From an uncultured Negativicutes bacterium (GTDB taxonomy: Bacteria > Bacillota > Negativicutes > Acidaminococcales > Acidaminococcaceae), in the NCBI GenBank assembly GCA_937926555.1, contig CALAZX010000104.1, forward strand, positions 1-9,047: a stretch of DNA of 9,047 nucleotides, in the 5' to 3' direction. The notes beneath the pieces are model-generated. The model had not been told where the DNA came from. It did no database searches and saw only the letters and a list, made by a program, of their open reading frames with translations. Positions 1 to 7,005 of the stretch are shown here, one piece after another; position 1 is the stretch's first letter, and each line of letters begins with the position of its first letter. The translations under genes were made by a program, and so were the position numbers.

Positions 1-7
1 CGGACAG

Positions 8-70
8 AAAGCAGGAGCGGCATACCAACCCTTTGCACGTAAGGTTATTGGTACGCCGCCCCTGCTTTTT
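8..70. terminator. Long hairpin terminator, possibly bidirectional
   Basis: Bases 8-28 and 48-68 are inverted repeats of 21 positions around a 19-base loop, which itself can form a small CCTT/AAGG stem. On the plus strand the arm ends in a T run (65-70), as in an intrinsic terminator, but two pairs are A-C mismatches. On the minus strand the same two positions are U-G wobbles, so the whole 21-bp stem pairs, but the trailing U tract is short (TTTCTGT). It could end the minus-strand transporter mRNA, a plus-strand gene left of the window, or both. That this is a strong hairpin is clear; its direction is not. Confidence 0.75.
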
Positions 71-150
71 TATGTTTCTTTACATTAGGGTCGATTCATG
101 TCAGGCCCATACGGGAGCCGGACAACAGGCTTCTTGCCGTGGGATGTCTC

Positions 151-1662
151 TTACATGATTCCCAGGAACTTCCAGTAGGTGTTGGCGAATACCAGCAGCA
201 GCAGGTAGCCGATGATGGTGATAGGAATGCCGACTTTCATGCAGTCCTTCGCAGTGAAGGTCTCCGTAGCGAACGCCAGGATGCCCTGCGGGGAGTTTAC
301 CGGCAGGATGAAGCCGAAGCTTACTACAAACTGCAGCAGCATGGTGATATCGATGATGTTCAGACCATGGATATTCAGGCTCTTCAGTACGGCGATCATG
401 ATCGGGATCATGGAAGAAGCCACTGCCGTAGCGGAAGCGAATCCCAGATGGACAACGATCAGGAACAGTGCCAGGATGGCGAATACCGCGAATACGCCCA
501 TGCTTGCCAGGCCGAAACCTTTGACCAGCTGTACAGCCAGCCACATAGCGGCTTTGGTCTTCAGCAGTGCGGAACCCAGGCTGATGCCTACGCCGAACAG
601 TACCAGGGTGCCCCAGGATACTTTGGACTCGGCTTCTTTCCAGGTCATAATGCTGATACCCGGCAGGAACATCAGGGTGATGGCGATAACCGTGGAGGTC
701 GCCGTGTTGATAGGATGGATGACTTTCTCAGTTACCCAGAAGAATAACAGCAGGCAGGAGATGATGAGCAGTTTCTTCTCGCCGGATTTCATGGGTCCCA
801 GTTCTTCCATCGCCTGTTTCACCGTGGCGTCGCCGCCCACAACCTCGTCCATTTCGGGAGGCAGGACTTTCAGTACCACGAAGTACAGGATGATGGACAT
901 CAGCAGCGCGTAAGGAGCTGCCGCGATGAACCAGTGCAGCCAGGTGATGGTACCGCCCAGCTCTTTCTCGATGAAGCCCAGAGCTACCATGTTCTGGGCA
1001 GCGGCGGTCTTGATACCGATGTTCCAGATGCTGGCTGCGTGAACGGTGACTACCATCAGCAGTGCTGCGAAACGGCTCTTATAGGACAGTCCGAATGCCG
1101 AGATGATGCCGAGCACGATAGGAACCAGGCAGCCTACACGGGCCGTGGTGCTGGGAACGAAGAACGCCAGGACGAAGCCTACAAGAATCATGCCGGCTAC
1201 GATCCGGTTGGTCTTTGAACCCACTTTGGACAGGATGGTCAGTGCGATACGGCGGTCAAGCCCCGTGTTCATCATGGCTGCTGCCAGGAACAGGGCCGCG
1301 CCTACCAGGATGGTGCCGCCGCCGCTCAGTCCGCTGAATGTCATGGACATGGCCGCGCCGAAACCGATGACTTTGCCTGCAGCGGCTCCCGCTTTGTCAA
1401 GTGCGGGCGCCGTGCCCAGCAGCAACAGCATCAAGGATGCGATGACTGTGGCGCTGACAGGATAGGTGACAGCTTCCGTGATCCATGTCACAACCGCGAA
1501 GAGCAGTACTGCCAGCATGCGGTGACCGGCTACGGAAAGTCCGGCCGGTGTGGGCAGTGCCAGGACTGCCAGAAGAATGATGGTGGCGAAGATCATACCG
1601 TATTTCTTGGCAAATGATTTCTCAGGAACAGCCGCGACTTGCTTTGTTTCTTGCTGTGTCAT
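151..1662 (-). CDS. DASS/SLC13-family anion:sodium symporter
   Basis: An integral membrane carrier of 503 residues, predicted to import di- or tricarboxylates (or another divalent anion), probably coupled to Na+. About a dozen hydrophobic segments are visible, with a polar cytoplasmic loop near residues 270-297. Family landmarks are the PSTTAR clamp (170-175), the related second-half motif ASATAVAS (409-416) and PVNSPQG close to the C terminus (454-460). These correspond to the paired substrate/sodium-binding hairpins of DASS proteins. The start at 1662 is chosen because AAGGAGGG lies 8 bases upstream (1671-1678). An in-frame ATG at 1767 would add 35 polar, Arg-rich residues unlike the family. 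Substrate cannot be read from sequence. It is a single-gene unit, with no two-component system or metabolic partner in the window to hint at the ligand. Confidence 0.9.
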   Translation of the reverse strand: MTQQETKQVAAVPEKSFAKKYGMIFATIILLAVLALPTPAGLSVAGHRMLAVLLFAVVTWITEAVTYPVSATVIASLMLLLLGTAPALDKAGAAAGKVIGFGAAMSMTFSGLSGGGTILVGAALFLAAAMMNTGLDRRIALTILSKVGSKTNRIVAGMILVGFVLAFFVPSTTARVGCLVPIVLGIISAFGLSYKSRFAALLMVVTVHAASIWNIGIKTAAAQNMVALGFIEKELGGTITWLHWFIAAAPYALLMSIILYFVVLKVLPPEMDEVVGGDATVKQAMEELGPMKSGEKKLLIISCLLLFFWVTEKVIHPINTATSTVIAITLMFLPGISIMTWKEAESKVSWGTLVLFGVGISLGSALLKTKAAMWLAVQLVKGFGLASMGVFAVFAILALFLIVVHLGFASATAVASSMIPIMIAVLKSLNIHGLNIIDITMLLQFVVSFGFILPVNSPQGILAFATETFTAKDCMKVGIPITIIGYLLLLVFANTYWKFLGIM

Positions 1663-1826
1663 TGTGAATCCCCTCCTTACGTAATGGGTTATTCCGGTCC
1701 TCCGGTAACTCATCCCGCCGTTTGCCGTCAGGGGATATGGGGGACCTGCTGCAGAAAGGGCGTGCATCCCTTTTTTATCGTCTGCAGACTTCTCTCTGAC
1801 TTTATATTACTGAAATGATATGAAAT
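1663..1826 (-). promoter_or_regulatory. Leader and candidate promoter of the anion transporter
   Basis: This stretch upstream of the transporter holds a possible minus-strand -10 box, TATAAA (1801-1806), without a convincing -35, so the promoter is weakly supported. If it is used, the mRNA has a leader of about 130 bases. The leader contains an imperfect palindrome at 1688-1709 (GTTA-tt-CCGG-N4-CCGG-TAAC). It also contains an AAAGGG/CCCTTT hairpin near 1755-1775, flanked by two CTGCAG sites that can pair with each other. The ribosome binding site AAGGAGGG is at 1671-1678. No known riboswitch is recognised here. Confidence 0.35.
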
Positions 1827-1881
1827 AAAAAACTGATTTCCGCCGAACGGTCCAAAAGAGGGACCGAACGGTAGAAATCAG
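1827..1881 (-). terminator. Intrinsic terminator of the cdaA-ybbR-FAD run
   Basis: Arms 1833-1853 and 1861-1881 pair over 21 positions (outer CTGATTTC/GAAATCAG, inner GGTCC/GGACC) with three internal mismatches and a 7-base loop. On the minus strand the stem is followed directly by six U residues (1827-1832) and more U-rich sequence. It lies about 145 bases after the stop codon of the FAD-dependent dehydrogenase and just before the transporter leader, so it insulates the two units. A direct repeat CCGAACGGT (1843-1851, 1864-1872) is part of the two arms. Confidence 0.8.
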
Positions 1882-1984
1882 TGTTGTACTGGTCGAACTT
1901 TTCTGTTTTGTCCTGTTTTTCCGGAATTCTGTCCGGTACCGGATGCCGCCTGCCGCGGAATCCGGTCTGATGCGGGCTGCGAGT

Positions 1985-2005
1985 TGCGGGATGCGATATC
2001 CCGCA
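1985..2005. repeat. Perfect 8-bp hairpin after the FAD gene
   Basis: TGCGGGAT (1985-1992) and ATCCCGCA (1998-2005) form a perfect 8-bp stem with a 5-base loop, 20 bases beyond the dehydrogenase stop codon. Neither strand has a U tract next to it, so it is not an intrinsic terminator by itself. It may protect the 3' end of the mRNA or be incidental. Confidence 0.4.
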
Positions 2006-2025
2006 GAATCCTGTCTTCCGGAATG

Positions 2026-3639
2026 CTATCTCGCGTCGAAGGGACGGTACAGCGCCATCACCGCCCGGGCCACATGATAGCCGTCCAGGGAGGCGCTCAT
2101 GATGCCGCCGGCGTAGCCGCAGCCCTCGCCGCAGGGGTAGAGTCCCTTGTGGCTCAGGGACTGGAAGTCCCGTCCCCGCAGGATCCGCACCGGCGCGGAG
2201 GTTCTCGTCTCCACGCCGGTGAGCATGCCGGAATTGCCGGCGAAACCGGACACACGGCGGTCGAAATATGCCAGGGCCTGACCCAGTGTGCCGGACACGT
2301 AGTCAGGCAGCACGGTCTTCAGGTCACAGGCCTTCACCCCGGGCAGATAGGAGGGCATGGCCTCCAGGGGCCGGATGATCTCCGGCGCGCTGCCGCTGAG
2401 GAAGCTGGACACGCTCTGTGCCGGAGCCCGGTAGTCCCCGCCGCCGGCCCGGAAGGCCAGGGCCTCGTACTGCCGCTGGAACCGGACACCGTCCAGGGGG
2501 GCCGCGCCAAAATCTTCCGGCGTAACATTAACCACCAGGGCGCTGTTGGCCACGCCGGAGTCCCGGTGGTACAGGCTCATGCCGTTGACCACCAGATGCC
2601 CCGTCTCGGAGGCCGCGGCCACCACCTGGCCGCCGGGGCACATGCAGAAGGAATAGGCCGCCCGGCTCCGGTCCGGTGTGTGGTACACCAGGGCGTAATC
2701 CGCCGGGCCCAGCCGGGGATGTCCGGCGAAATCGCCGTACTGCGCCCGGTCGATCAGCTCCTGGGGATGCTCCACCCGGAGTCCGATAGCGAAGGCTTTC
2801 GCCTCCATGGCCACCTTGCGGGAGGCCAGCACCTCGTAGGTGTCCCGGGCGCTGTGGCCGCAGGCCAGCACCGCCACGGTGGCGGGCAGATAGCTGCCGT
2901 CGCCCAGCTCCAGGCCCTGCAGCTTCCCGTCCTCGAAACGGAAATCCGTCACCTGTGTCTCGCAGCGGATCTCGCCGCCCAGGCGGACGATCTCACGGGT
3001 GAGGCCGGCCACCATGGCCCGGAGCTTGTCCGTGCCCACATGGGGTTTGTGCTCCGTCAGGATCTCCTTGGGAGCTCCCGCGTCCACAAAGGACTGCAGG
3101 ATATCCCCCATCACCGGGTCGTTCACCCGGGTGGTCAGCTTGCCATCGGAGAAAGTCCCCGCGCCGCCCATGCCGAACTGCACATTGGAGGCCGGGTTGA
3201 ACTCGCCGGTCCGCCAGAACCGCTCCACGTCGCTGACTCTGCCGGCCAGGTCCTTGCCCCGCTCCAGCAGCAGCGGGCGGTAGCCGTAACGGGCCAGCTC
3301 CAGCGCCGCCACCAGACCGGCGGGACCGGCGCCGATGACAACGGGACGCTCCGTCAGCTCACCGCTGCCGTATACCGGCGCTTCCGGCTCCGCAGGGGTG
3401 AAGAGGGAGACGCCGTGGCGTCCGTCCATTTTCTTCCGCAGGGCGGGAGAGTCCTCCACCTCCGCCACCACATGGTAGAGGAGGCAGACATTCTGCTTGC
3501 GGCGGGCGTCCACCGCACGGTGCAGCACCTGCACGTCTTTCAGGGCGTTCTTCCGCAGCCCCAGTTTCTTCGCGGCGGCCTCCCGGAGGCTCTGCTCCTT
3601 CAGCAGGGAGATCCGTATGTCATTGATGCGTATTCTCAT
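2026..3639 (-). CDS. FAD-dependent dehydrogenase, COG2509 type
   Basis: A 537-residue cytoplasmic flavoprotein of the uncharacterised FAD-dependent dehydrogenase group often labelled NAD(P)/FAD-dependent oxidoreductase. An N-terminal region of about 95 residues precedes the Rossmann dinucleotide fold, whose VIGAGPAGLVAALELA motif (101-116) ends in the FAD-ribose acidic residue of LLLERG (123-128). The family signature GGAGTFSDGKL is at 158-168. The C-terminal FAD-closing segment GEGCGYAGGI is at about 504-513. No membrane segment is seen. The ATG at 3637-3639 is preceded by AGGAAAGAG. The gene lies 143 bases after ybbR with no terminator between, so it is probably co-transcribed with cdaA and ybbR. 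Its reaction and substrate are unknown. The family assignment is firm but the role is not. Confidence 0.88.
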   Translation of the reverse strand: MRIRINDIRISLLKEQSLREAAAKKLGLRKNALKDVQVLHRAVDARRKQNVCLLYHVVAEVEDSPALRKKMDGRHGVSLFTPAEPEAPVYGSGELTERPVVIGAGPAGLVAALELARYGYRPLLLERGKDLAGRVSDVERFWRTGEFNPASNVQFGMGGAGTFSDGKLTTRVNDPVMGDILQSFVDAGAPKEILTEHKPHVGTDKLRAMVAGLTREIVRLGGEIRCETQVTDFRFEDGKLQGLELGDGSYLPATVAVLACGHSARDTYEVLASRKVAMEAKAFAIGLRVEHPQELIDRAQYGDFAGHPRLGPADYALVYHTPDRSRAAYSFCMCPGGQVVAAASETGHLVVNGMSLYHRDSGVANSALVVNVTPEDFGAAPLDGVRFQRQYEALAFRAGGGDYRAPAQSVSSFLSGSAPEIIRPLEAMPSYLPGVKACDLKTVLPDYVSGTLGQALAYFDRRVSGFAGNSGMLTGVETRTSAPVRILRGRDFQSLSHKGLYPCGEGCGYAGGIMSASLDGYHVARAVMALYRPFDAR

Positions 3640-3782
3640 GATTCACTCTTTCCTGTATCCGTCCGGATTCCTCCGTCCGGGTCACTTCTCTTGCCGCCGG
3701 TCCGTCTTGCCTGTCCACAGCGGCGCTGCCGTCCGGACCGTCTCCCCCATTGAGGAGGGATCAGCCGCCACGGCGGTCAGAA

Positions 3783-4727
3783 TCAGTCCGGCTGGCCGGT
3801 ACCGGCGGTCTCCACCGGGATCTGCAGCTCCACGGTCTTGGTGGCCGATTTGATCTCATCAGGCAGATGGATATCCGCCCGCATGGTCTTGTCCTTGTTC
3901 AGCCTTCCCAGGTCCACCGGTTCCGTCTCCACCACGGTCAGGTGCTCCACCTGGCTCTTGGGTCCGGATACCAGGATCCGGGCGGGAACCACCTTGTAGG
4001 AACGCAGTTTGATGCCGGCGGGCATCCGTCCCTCCATGTTCACATGGATGGGTACCTCCTTGCTGGCCAGCTCATGCTCCAGCAGGGTCTCCACTCTGAT
4101 CTCCGCGGGGGAGATGGTGATGTCGGGTATCTCCATGCCGTCCTTGCCCATAGCGAAAGGCCGCACCTTGTCGGCGAAATCGTCACTGCGGTTGTTCACA
4201 TCCACCGGCGCCACGATCTTGTCGATCAGGTCCAGCCGTGTGGCCGCGCCCAGCACCTTCACCTCGGTGGGATAGACGGTCTGCTTCTCCACTTTCACGT
4301 CCTGGGCCGGCGTGCCCACCACTTTGGCGGTCACCGGCATGATCTTCTCCCGCTTCACGTCGATGAAGAGGTTCACCGTACGGGGGCTGACCTCCACCAC
4401 ATCGCCACGCAGGAAGCGGGCATTCACCAGCACCGTATGGGCGCCGACGGACAGATTGTTCAGGTCCAGATAGGCGTTGATGGCCTCCGGGTTCAGGTTG
4501 GCCAGGGTGCCACGGGGGCCCCGGACACGGACACTGACTTTCTCCGGCGCGTTGAACACCACCATGCCCTGGGTCAGGTTCTTCTGGCTCAGCGCCACGA
4601 TATAATCCCGCTCGATGATGGGATTCTGCTCACTCATGACATACAGCCACATACAGCAGGCAAGAATGATGCAGACGATCCGCGGGATGACGTTGGTCTC
4701 TCCCTGGTTCTTGTTCATCTTATTCAT
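3783..4727 (-). CDS. ybbR: YbbR/CdaR-like protein, regulator of diadenylate cyclase
   Basis: A 314-residue protein anchored by one N-terminal membrane helix (about residues 14-31), with the rest outside the membrane. Three YbbR repeats follow, at about 37-124, 127-214 and 222-305. Each carries the characteristic V-x-V-x-G strand-turn: VSVRVRG near 64-70, EVKVLG near 155-160, RILVSG near 250-255. In other Bacillota this protein (CdaR) binds and modulates the membrane cyclase CdaA. The ATG lies inside the end of cdaA (8-base overlap, ATGAATAA), with GGAGG 7 bases upstream inside the cdaA coding region. The two are therefore translationally coupled and presumably made in proportion. A second Met at codon 4 is a less likely start. 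Three repeats is a common number outside Bacillus, whose CdaR has more. Confidence 0.93.
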   Translation of the reverse strand: MNKMNKNQGETNVIPRIVCIILACCMWLYVMSEQNPIIERDYIVALSQKNLTQGMVVFNAPEKVSVRVRGPRGTLANLNPEAINAYLDLNNLSVGAHTVLVNARFLRGDVVEVSPRTVNLFIDVKREKIMPVTAKVVGTPAQDVKVEKQTVYPTEVKVLGAATRLDLIDKIVAPVDVNNRSDDFADKVRPFAMGKDGMEIPDITISPAEIRVETLLEHELASKEVPIHVNMEGRMPAGIKLRSYKVVPARILVSGPKSQVEHLTVVETEPVDLGRLNKDKTMRADIHLPDEIKSATKTVELQIPVETAGTGQPD

Positions 4728-5562
4728 CTTTCTTCCTCCGCAAACTCTTCACTCTGTCTTTCACCATCTGGGTCAGACTCACGGTCTTGGGCACAATCAC
4801 CGCCGCGCGCAGCATGTCACGCACGTCGTCGGCCTGCAGGTAGCGGTAGATCTCGCCGTTTCTCGTGATGGACATGGAGCCCGTCTCCTCGCTGACAACC
4901 AGCACCAGCGCGTCGGACTGCTCGGAGATGCCGATAGCCGCGCGGTGGCGGGTGCCCAGCTCCTGGCTCAGGTTGCGGGAATCCGTCAAGGGCAGCAGGC
5001 AGGAGGCGGCCACAATACGGTTGCCGCGGATGATCACGGCGCCGTCATGCAGCGGCGTGTCCTTCTCGAAGATATTCAGCAGCAGGCTGTCGCTGACCAG
5101 GCCGTCGATCTTGACGCCGGTCTCGATGCGCTCCTCCAGGCCTACCTGCCGTTCGAAGACGATCAGCGCGCCCACTTTCCGCTGTGCCATGATGACAGCC
5201 GCGCTGGTGGCGGCCTCGATCATGTCCTGGATCTCCTGCTCGTCCACCTCGCCGATCTTCCGGAAGATACGTCCCCGGCCGATCTGCTCCAATGCCCGGC
5301 GCAGCTCCGGCTGGAATACCACCGGCAGCGCCACCATCACCATGGTCATGGCTTTCTCCAGGATCCAGTTGATCACATGGAGGTTGAGCCATTTGCTGAT
5401 GAGCATCAGCGAGACAAGCACAAGCAAACCTTTCACCAGAGCCGCCGCCCGGGTGTTTTTCAGCATCAGGTAGATGCGGTATAGGAAATAGGCCACAAGG
5501 CCTGTATCGATCACGTCAAGGATTCCGATTGTACGGACCAGTCCCTGAATCTGTTCCGGCAC
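4720..5562 (-). CDS. cdaA: Diadenylate cyclase CdaA (c-di-AMP synthase)
   Basis: Condenses two ATP molecules into cyclic di-AMP, the second messenger that controls potassium and osmolyte uptake and cell-wall homeostasis in Bacillota. From the chosen start it is 280 residues. Three membrane helices fill roughly the first 80 residues. The DAC domain follows, with the catalytic DGA motif in TPLHDGAVII (about 169-178) and the RHR motif in GTRHRAAIG (about 203-211). I place the start at the GTG of 5560-5562 because AGAAGG (5571-5576) sits 8 bases upstream. The GTG at 5569-5571, which would add Met-Ile-Ser, overlaps that same Shine-Dalgarno sequence and is less likely. The C terminus is short and basic. 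The gene heads the run cdaA-ybbR-FAD dehydrogenase. In many genomes glmM follows ybbR, but no glmM is seen here. Confidence 0.95.
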   Translation of the reverse strand: MPEQIQGLVRTIGILDVIDTGLVAYFLYRIYLMLKNTRAAALVKGLLVLVSLMLISKWLNLHVINWILEKAMTMVMVALPVVFQPELRRALEQIGRGRIFRKIGEVDEQEIQDMIEAATSAAVIMAQRKVGALIVFERQVGLEERIETGVKIDGLVSDSLLLNIFEKDTPLHDGAVIIRGNRIVAASCLLPLTDSRNLSQELGTRHRAAIGISEQSDALVLVVSEETGSMSITRNGEIYRYLQADDVRDMLRAAVIVPKTVSLTQMVKDRVKSLRRKKDE

Positions 5563-5605
5563 ACTGATCACCTTCTCTTTCTGTCAGATTAGACTATTAC
5601 ACCTA

Positions 5606-5641
5606 TTGTACTATTATATCAAAAAGGCGGCCCCTTTTCCA
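5606..5641 (-). promoter_or_regulatory. Promoter of cdaA with extended -10
   Basis: On the minus strand TGATATAAT (5613-5621) is a perfect -10 box with the TGN extension. TGGAAA (5636-5641) lies 17 bases upstream as a 4-of-6 match to the -35 consensus. Transcription would begin near 5606, giving a leader of about 45 bases. A weaker plus-strand -10 candidate, TATTAT (5612-5617), overlaps it and could serve the divergent glycosyltransferase gene, but its -35 is poor. Confidence 0.65.
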
Positions 5642-5695
5642 TAAAAAACGGCCGCAAAGCCAATGTCTTTGCCAAAGAGGGCATATCTTGCTAAA

Positions 5696-5782
5696 ATGGA
5701 GGAAAGACAAGCGTCACACGATACAGAAAAGGAGGGAAGGGCGTCTCCTGCGAGAGCGGATTTCCGCGGCCCGTTTCCATGA
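5696..5782 (+). CDS. 28-codon upstream ORF coupled to the glycosyltransferase
   Basis: An ATG at 5696 opens a 28-codon frame, rich in charged residues (begins MEERQASHD), whose TGA (5780-5782) overlaps the ATG of the next gene in the arrangement ATGA. A GAGG lies about 15 bases upstream, which is rather far. The encoded peptide has no recognisable domain or signal sequence. Its probable role, if translated, is to bring ribosomes to the glycosyltransferase start, which lacks a Shine-Dalgarno sequence. A strong AAAAGGAGGG (5727-5736) lies inside it without any ATG, GTG or TTG at usual spacing. A chance ORF cannot be excluded. Confidence 0.35.
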   Translation: MEERQASHDTEKEGRASPARADFRGPFP

Positions 5783-6852
5783 AAAAGAAGAGAGGTTTCC
5801 CCTGGTTCAGGATCATCCTCCTGACCATCCTGATTTTCCTGCTCTACTCCGTCTGGGTGCTGTTCACCGGCCTCCCCCAGCCCCAAGGGCCCGTCGCCGG
5901 CACTGATCACCCGAGGCCGCGCCGGTCCGCCGGGAATAGCGGCGGGCAGGTGAAGGACGGCGGCCAGAGCCTCACCGCCAGCATCAGAGAGAAAGGCGGC
6001 AGCCTGCTCCAGGGTCTGGGCGGCGGACGGAATGACAGCGGCTCCGGCAACGAGGCGGACAACGGCGTCTCCGGAAAAAAAGGGAAGGACAACGCCTTCA
6101 CCGCCAGCGTCAGCTCCGGACTGGATAATTCCGCCAGGAAGAAGGAGGAGCTGAAAGAGGACGTCAAGGAGACGGCCACTCCCTGGCTGGAGAAAATCGC
6201 CACCATCATGCACATCGACCAGATCATCGCGGAGAAACGGCGGCAGCCGGGCTGGGTGCCTCTGAAGGACATCCCCGCCCATACCCGCCAGGCCCTGCTG
6301 GCCATCGAGGACCATGATTTCTACCATCACGGGGCCATCGACATCACCGGCATCTTCCGTGCCGGACTGGCCAACCTCCAGGCCGGCGAGGTGGTCCAGG
6401 GCGGCAGCACCCTGACCCAGCAAATGGTGAAGAACACCTTCCTGAACAGGGAGCAGACCTACTCCCGCAAGCTCCAGGAGGCGGTTATCTCCTTCCTCAT
6501 GGAACGGAAATACACCAAGGACGACATCCTGGAGATCTACTTCAACACCACCTACCGGGGCAACGGCTGCTACTGCATCCGTGACGCCTCCGAGGGCTAC
6601 TTCGGCAAACCGCCCTCCCGGCTGAACCTGGGAGAGAGCCTGCTGCTGGCATCCCTGCCCTATGCCCCCACCGCGCTGAATCCCTACGAGAATCCCTTCG
6701 GCTGCAGCCGGCGGATGCTCCTGGTGCTGCAGAAAATGCAGGAGTACGGCTATGTAGGAAACGTGGAGGCGGAACAGACACGGAAAGCCGGCGTACGGCT
6801 GAAAAACGGCGCCTACATCTCCCTGGAGAACCCGGTGGAGAACAAACAGTAG
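5779..6852 (+). CDS. Monofunctional peptidoglycan glycosyltransferase (GT51)
   Basis: Polymerises lipid II into glycan strands on the outer face of the membrane. The protein has 357 residues: a basic N terminus, one membrane helix (about 10-30), then a linker of roughly 100 residues rich in Gly, Ser, Asn and Lys, and the GT51 domain from about 155. Motifs in order: AIEDHDFYHHG with catalytic Glu177, QGGSTLTQQMVKN (207-219), RKLQEAV with Glu234, then LEIYFNTTYRGNG (251-263) and YFGK (274-277), and LNLGESLLLASLP (282-294). There is no transpeptidase domain, so it resembles MtgA-type enzymes rather than bifunctional PBPs. The usual Y-G-(I/V/A) after the fourth motif reads YCI here. The ATG at 5779 is the only possible start in this frame after the stop at 5692. 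The gene is divergent from cdaA and followed by a strong terminator. Confidence 0.92.
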   Translation: MKKKRGFPWFRIILLTILIFLLYSVWVLFTGLPQPQGPVAGTDHPRPRRSAGNSGGQVKDGGQSLTASIREKGGSLLQGLGGGRNDSGSGNEADNGVSGKKGKDNAFTASVSSGLDNSARKKEELKEDVKETATPWLEKIATIMHIDQIIAEKRRQPGWVPLKDIPAHTRQALLAIEDHDFYHHGAIDITGIFRAGLANLQAGEVVQGGSTLTQQMVKNTFLNREQTYSRKLQEAVISFLMERKYTKDDILEIYFNTTYRGNGCYCIRDASEGYFGKPPSRLNLGESLLLASLPYAPTALNPYENPFGCSRRMLLVLQKMQEYGYVGNVEAEQTRKAGVRLKNGAYISLENPVENKQ

Positions 6853-6940
6853 CCCGGCAGGAACGGGCATCCGGATAGCAGCAGTGCGCGATATGATCCG
6901 CAATCTTCTGCGGCGCCCCCTATCCCCGGACAGACAGAAA
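6853..6940 (+). other. Structured 3' untranslated stretch of the GT51 gene
   Basis: There is no gene between the stop codon and the terminator. Three short stems can be drawn: GCCCG/CGGGC (6852-6868, loop of 7), GGATAG/CTATCC (6873-6878 with 6920-6925) and, enclosed by the latter, CCGCA/TGCGG (6898-6902 with 6909-6913). This may simply reflect the GC content. No RNA family is recognised. Confidence 0.25.
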
Positions 6941-7005
6941 AACCTCCCCGGAGGAGCTGCGTGACAGCACTGTGTCACACGGTTCTCCGGGGAGGTTCTT
7001 TTTTT
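6941..7005 (+). terminator. Strong terminator between convergent GT51 and purH genes
   Basis: AACCTCCCCGGAG (6941-6953) pairs perfectly with CTCCGGGGAGGTT (6985-6997). An inner stem GTGACA/TGTCAC (6961-6966 with 6973-6978) stacks in the loop. The plus strand continues with C and seven T residues (6998-7005), ending the glycosyltransferase transcript. On the minus strand the stem is followed by UUUCUGUCUG, so it may also stop purH read-through. Confidence 0.9.

Noticed and set aside
1663..1767. Longer N terminus for the anion transporter from the ATG at 1767
   Set aside because: The added 35 residues are polar and basic. No Shine-Dalgarno was found there, whereas AAGGAGGG is ideally placed for the ATG at 1662.
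1841..1872. Direct repeat CCGAACGGT as a regulator-binding site
   Set aside because: Both copies are the arms of the intrinsic terminator stem, which explains them sufficiently.
1984..3753. Plus-strand open frame of 589 codons opposite the FAD dehydrogenase
   Set aside because: The translation is His/Gln/Gly-rich without any family motif, while the minus strand carries clear Rossmann and COG2509 motifs. It is an antisense shadow.
3750..5484. Plus-strand frames of 372 and 289 codons opposite ybbR and cdaA
   Set aside because: They are low-complexity His-rich translations with no motif. The minus strand encodes well-defined YbbR repeats and a DAC domain.
5688..5906. TTG-started 72-codon plus-strand frame before and into the GT51 gene
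   Set aside because: Although GAGG lies at good spacing, most of it overlaps the real gene in another frame and gives an Arg/Pro-rich sequence typical of a shadow. The 28-codon ATG frame ending at the ATGA overlap is more meaningful.
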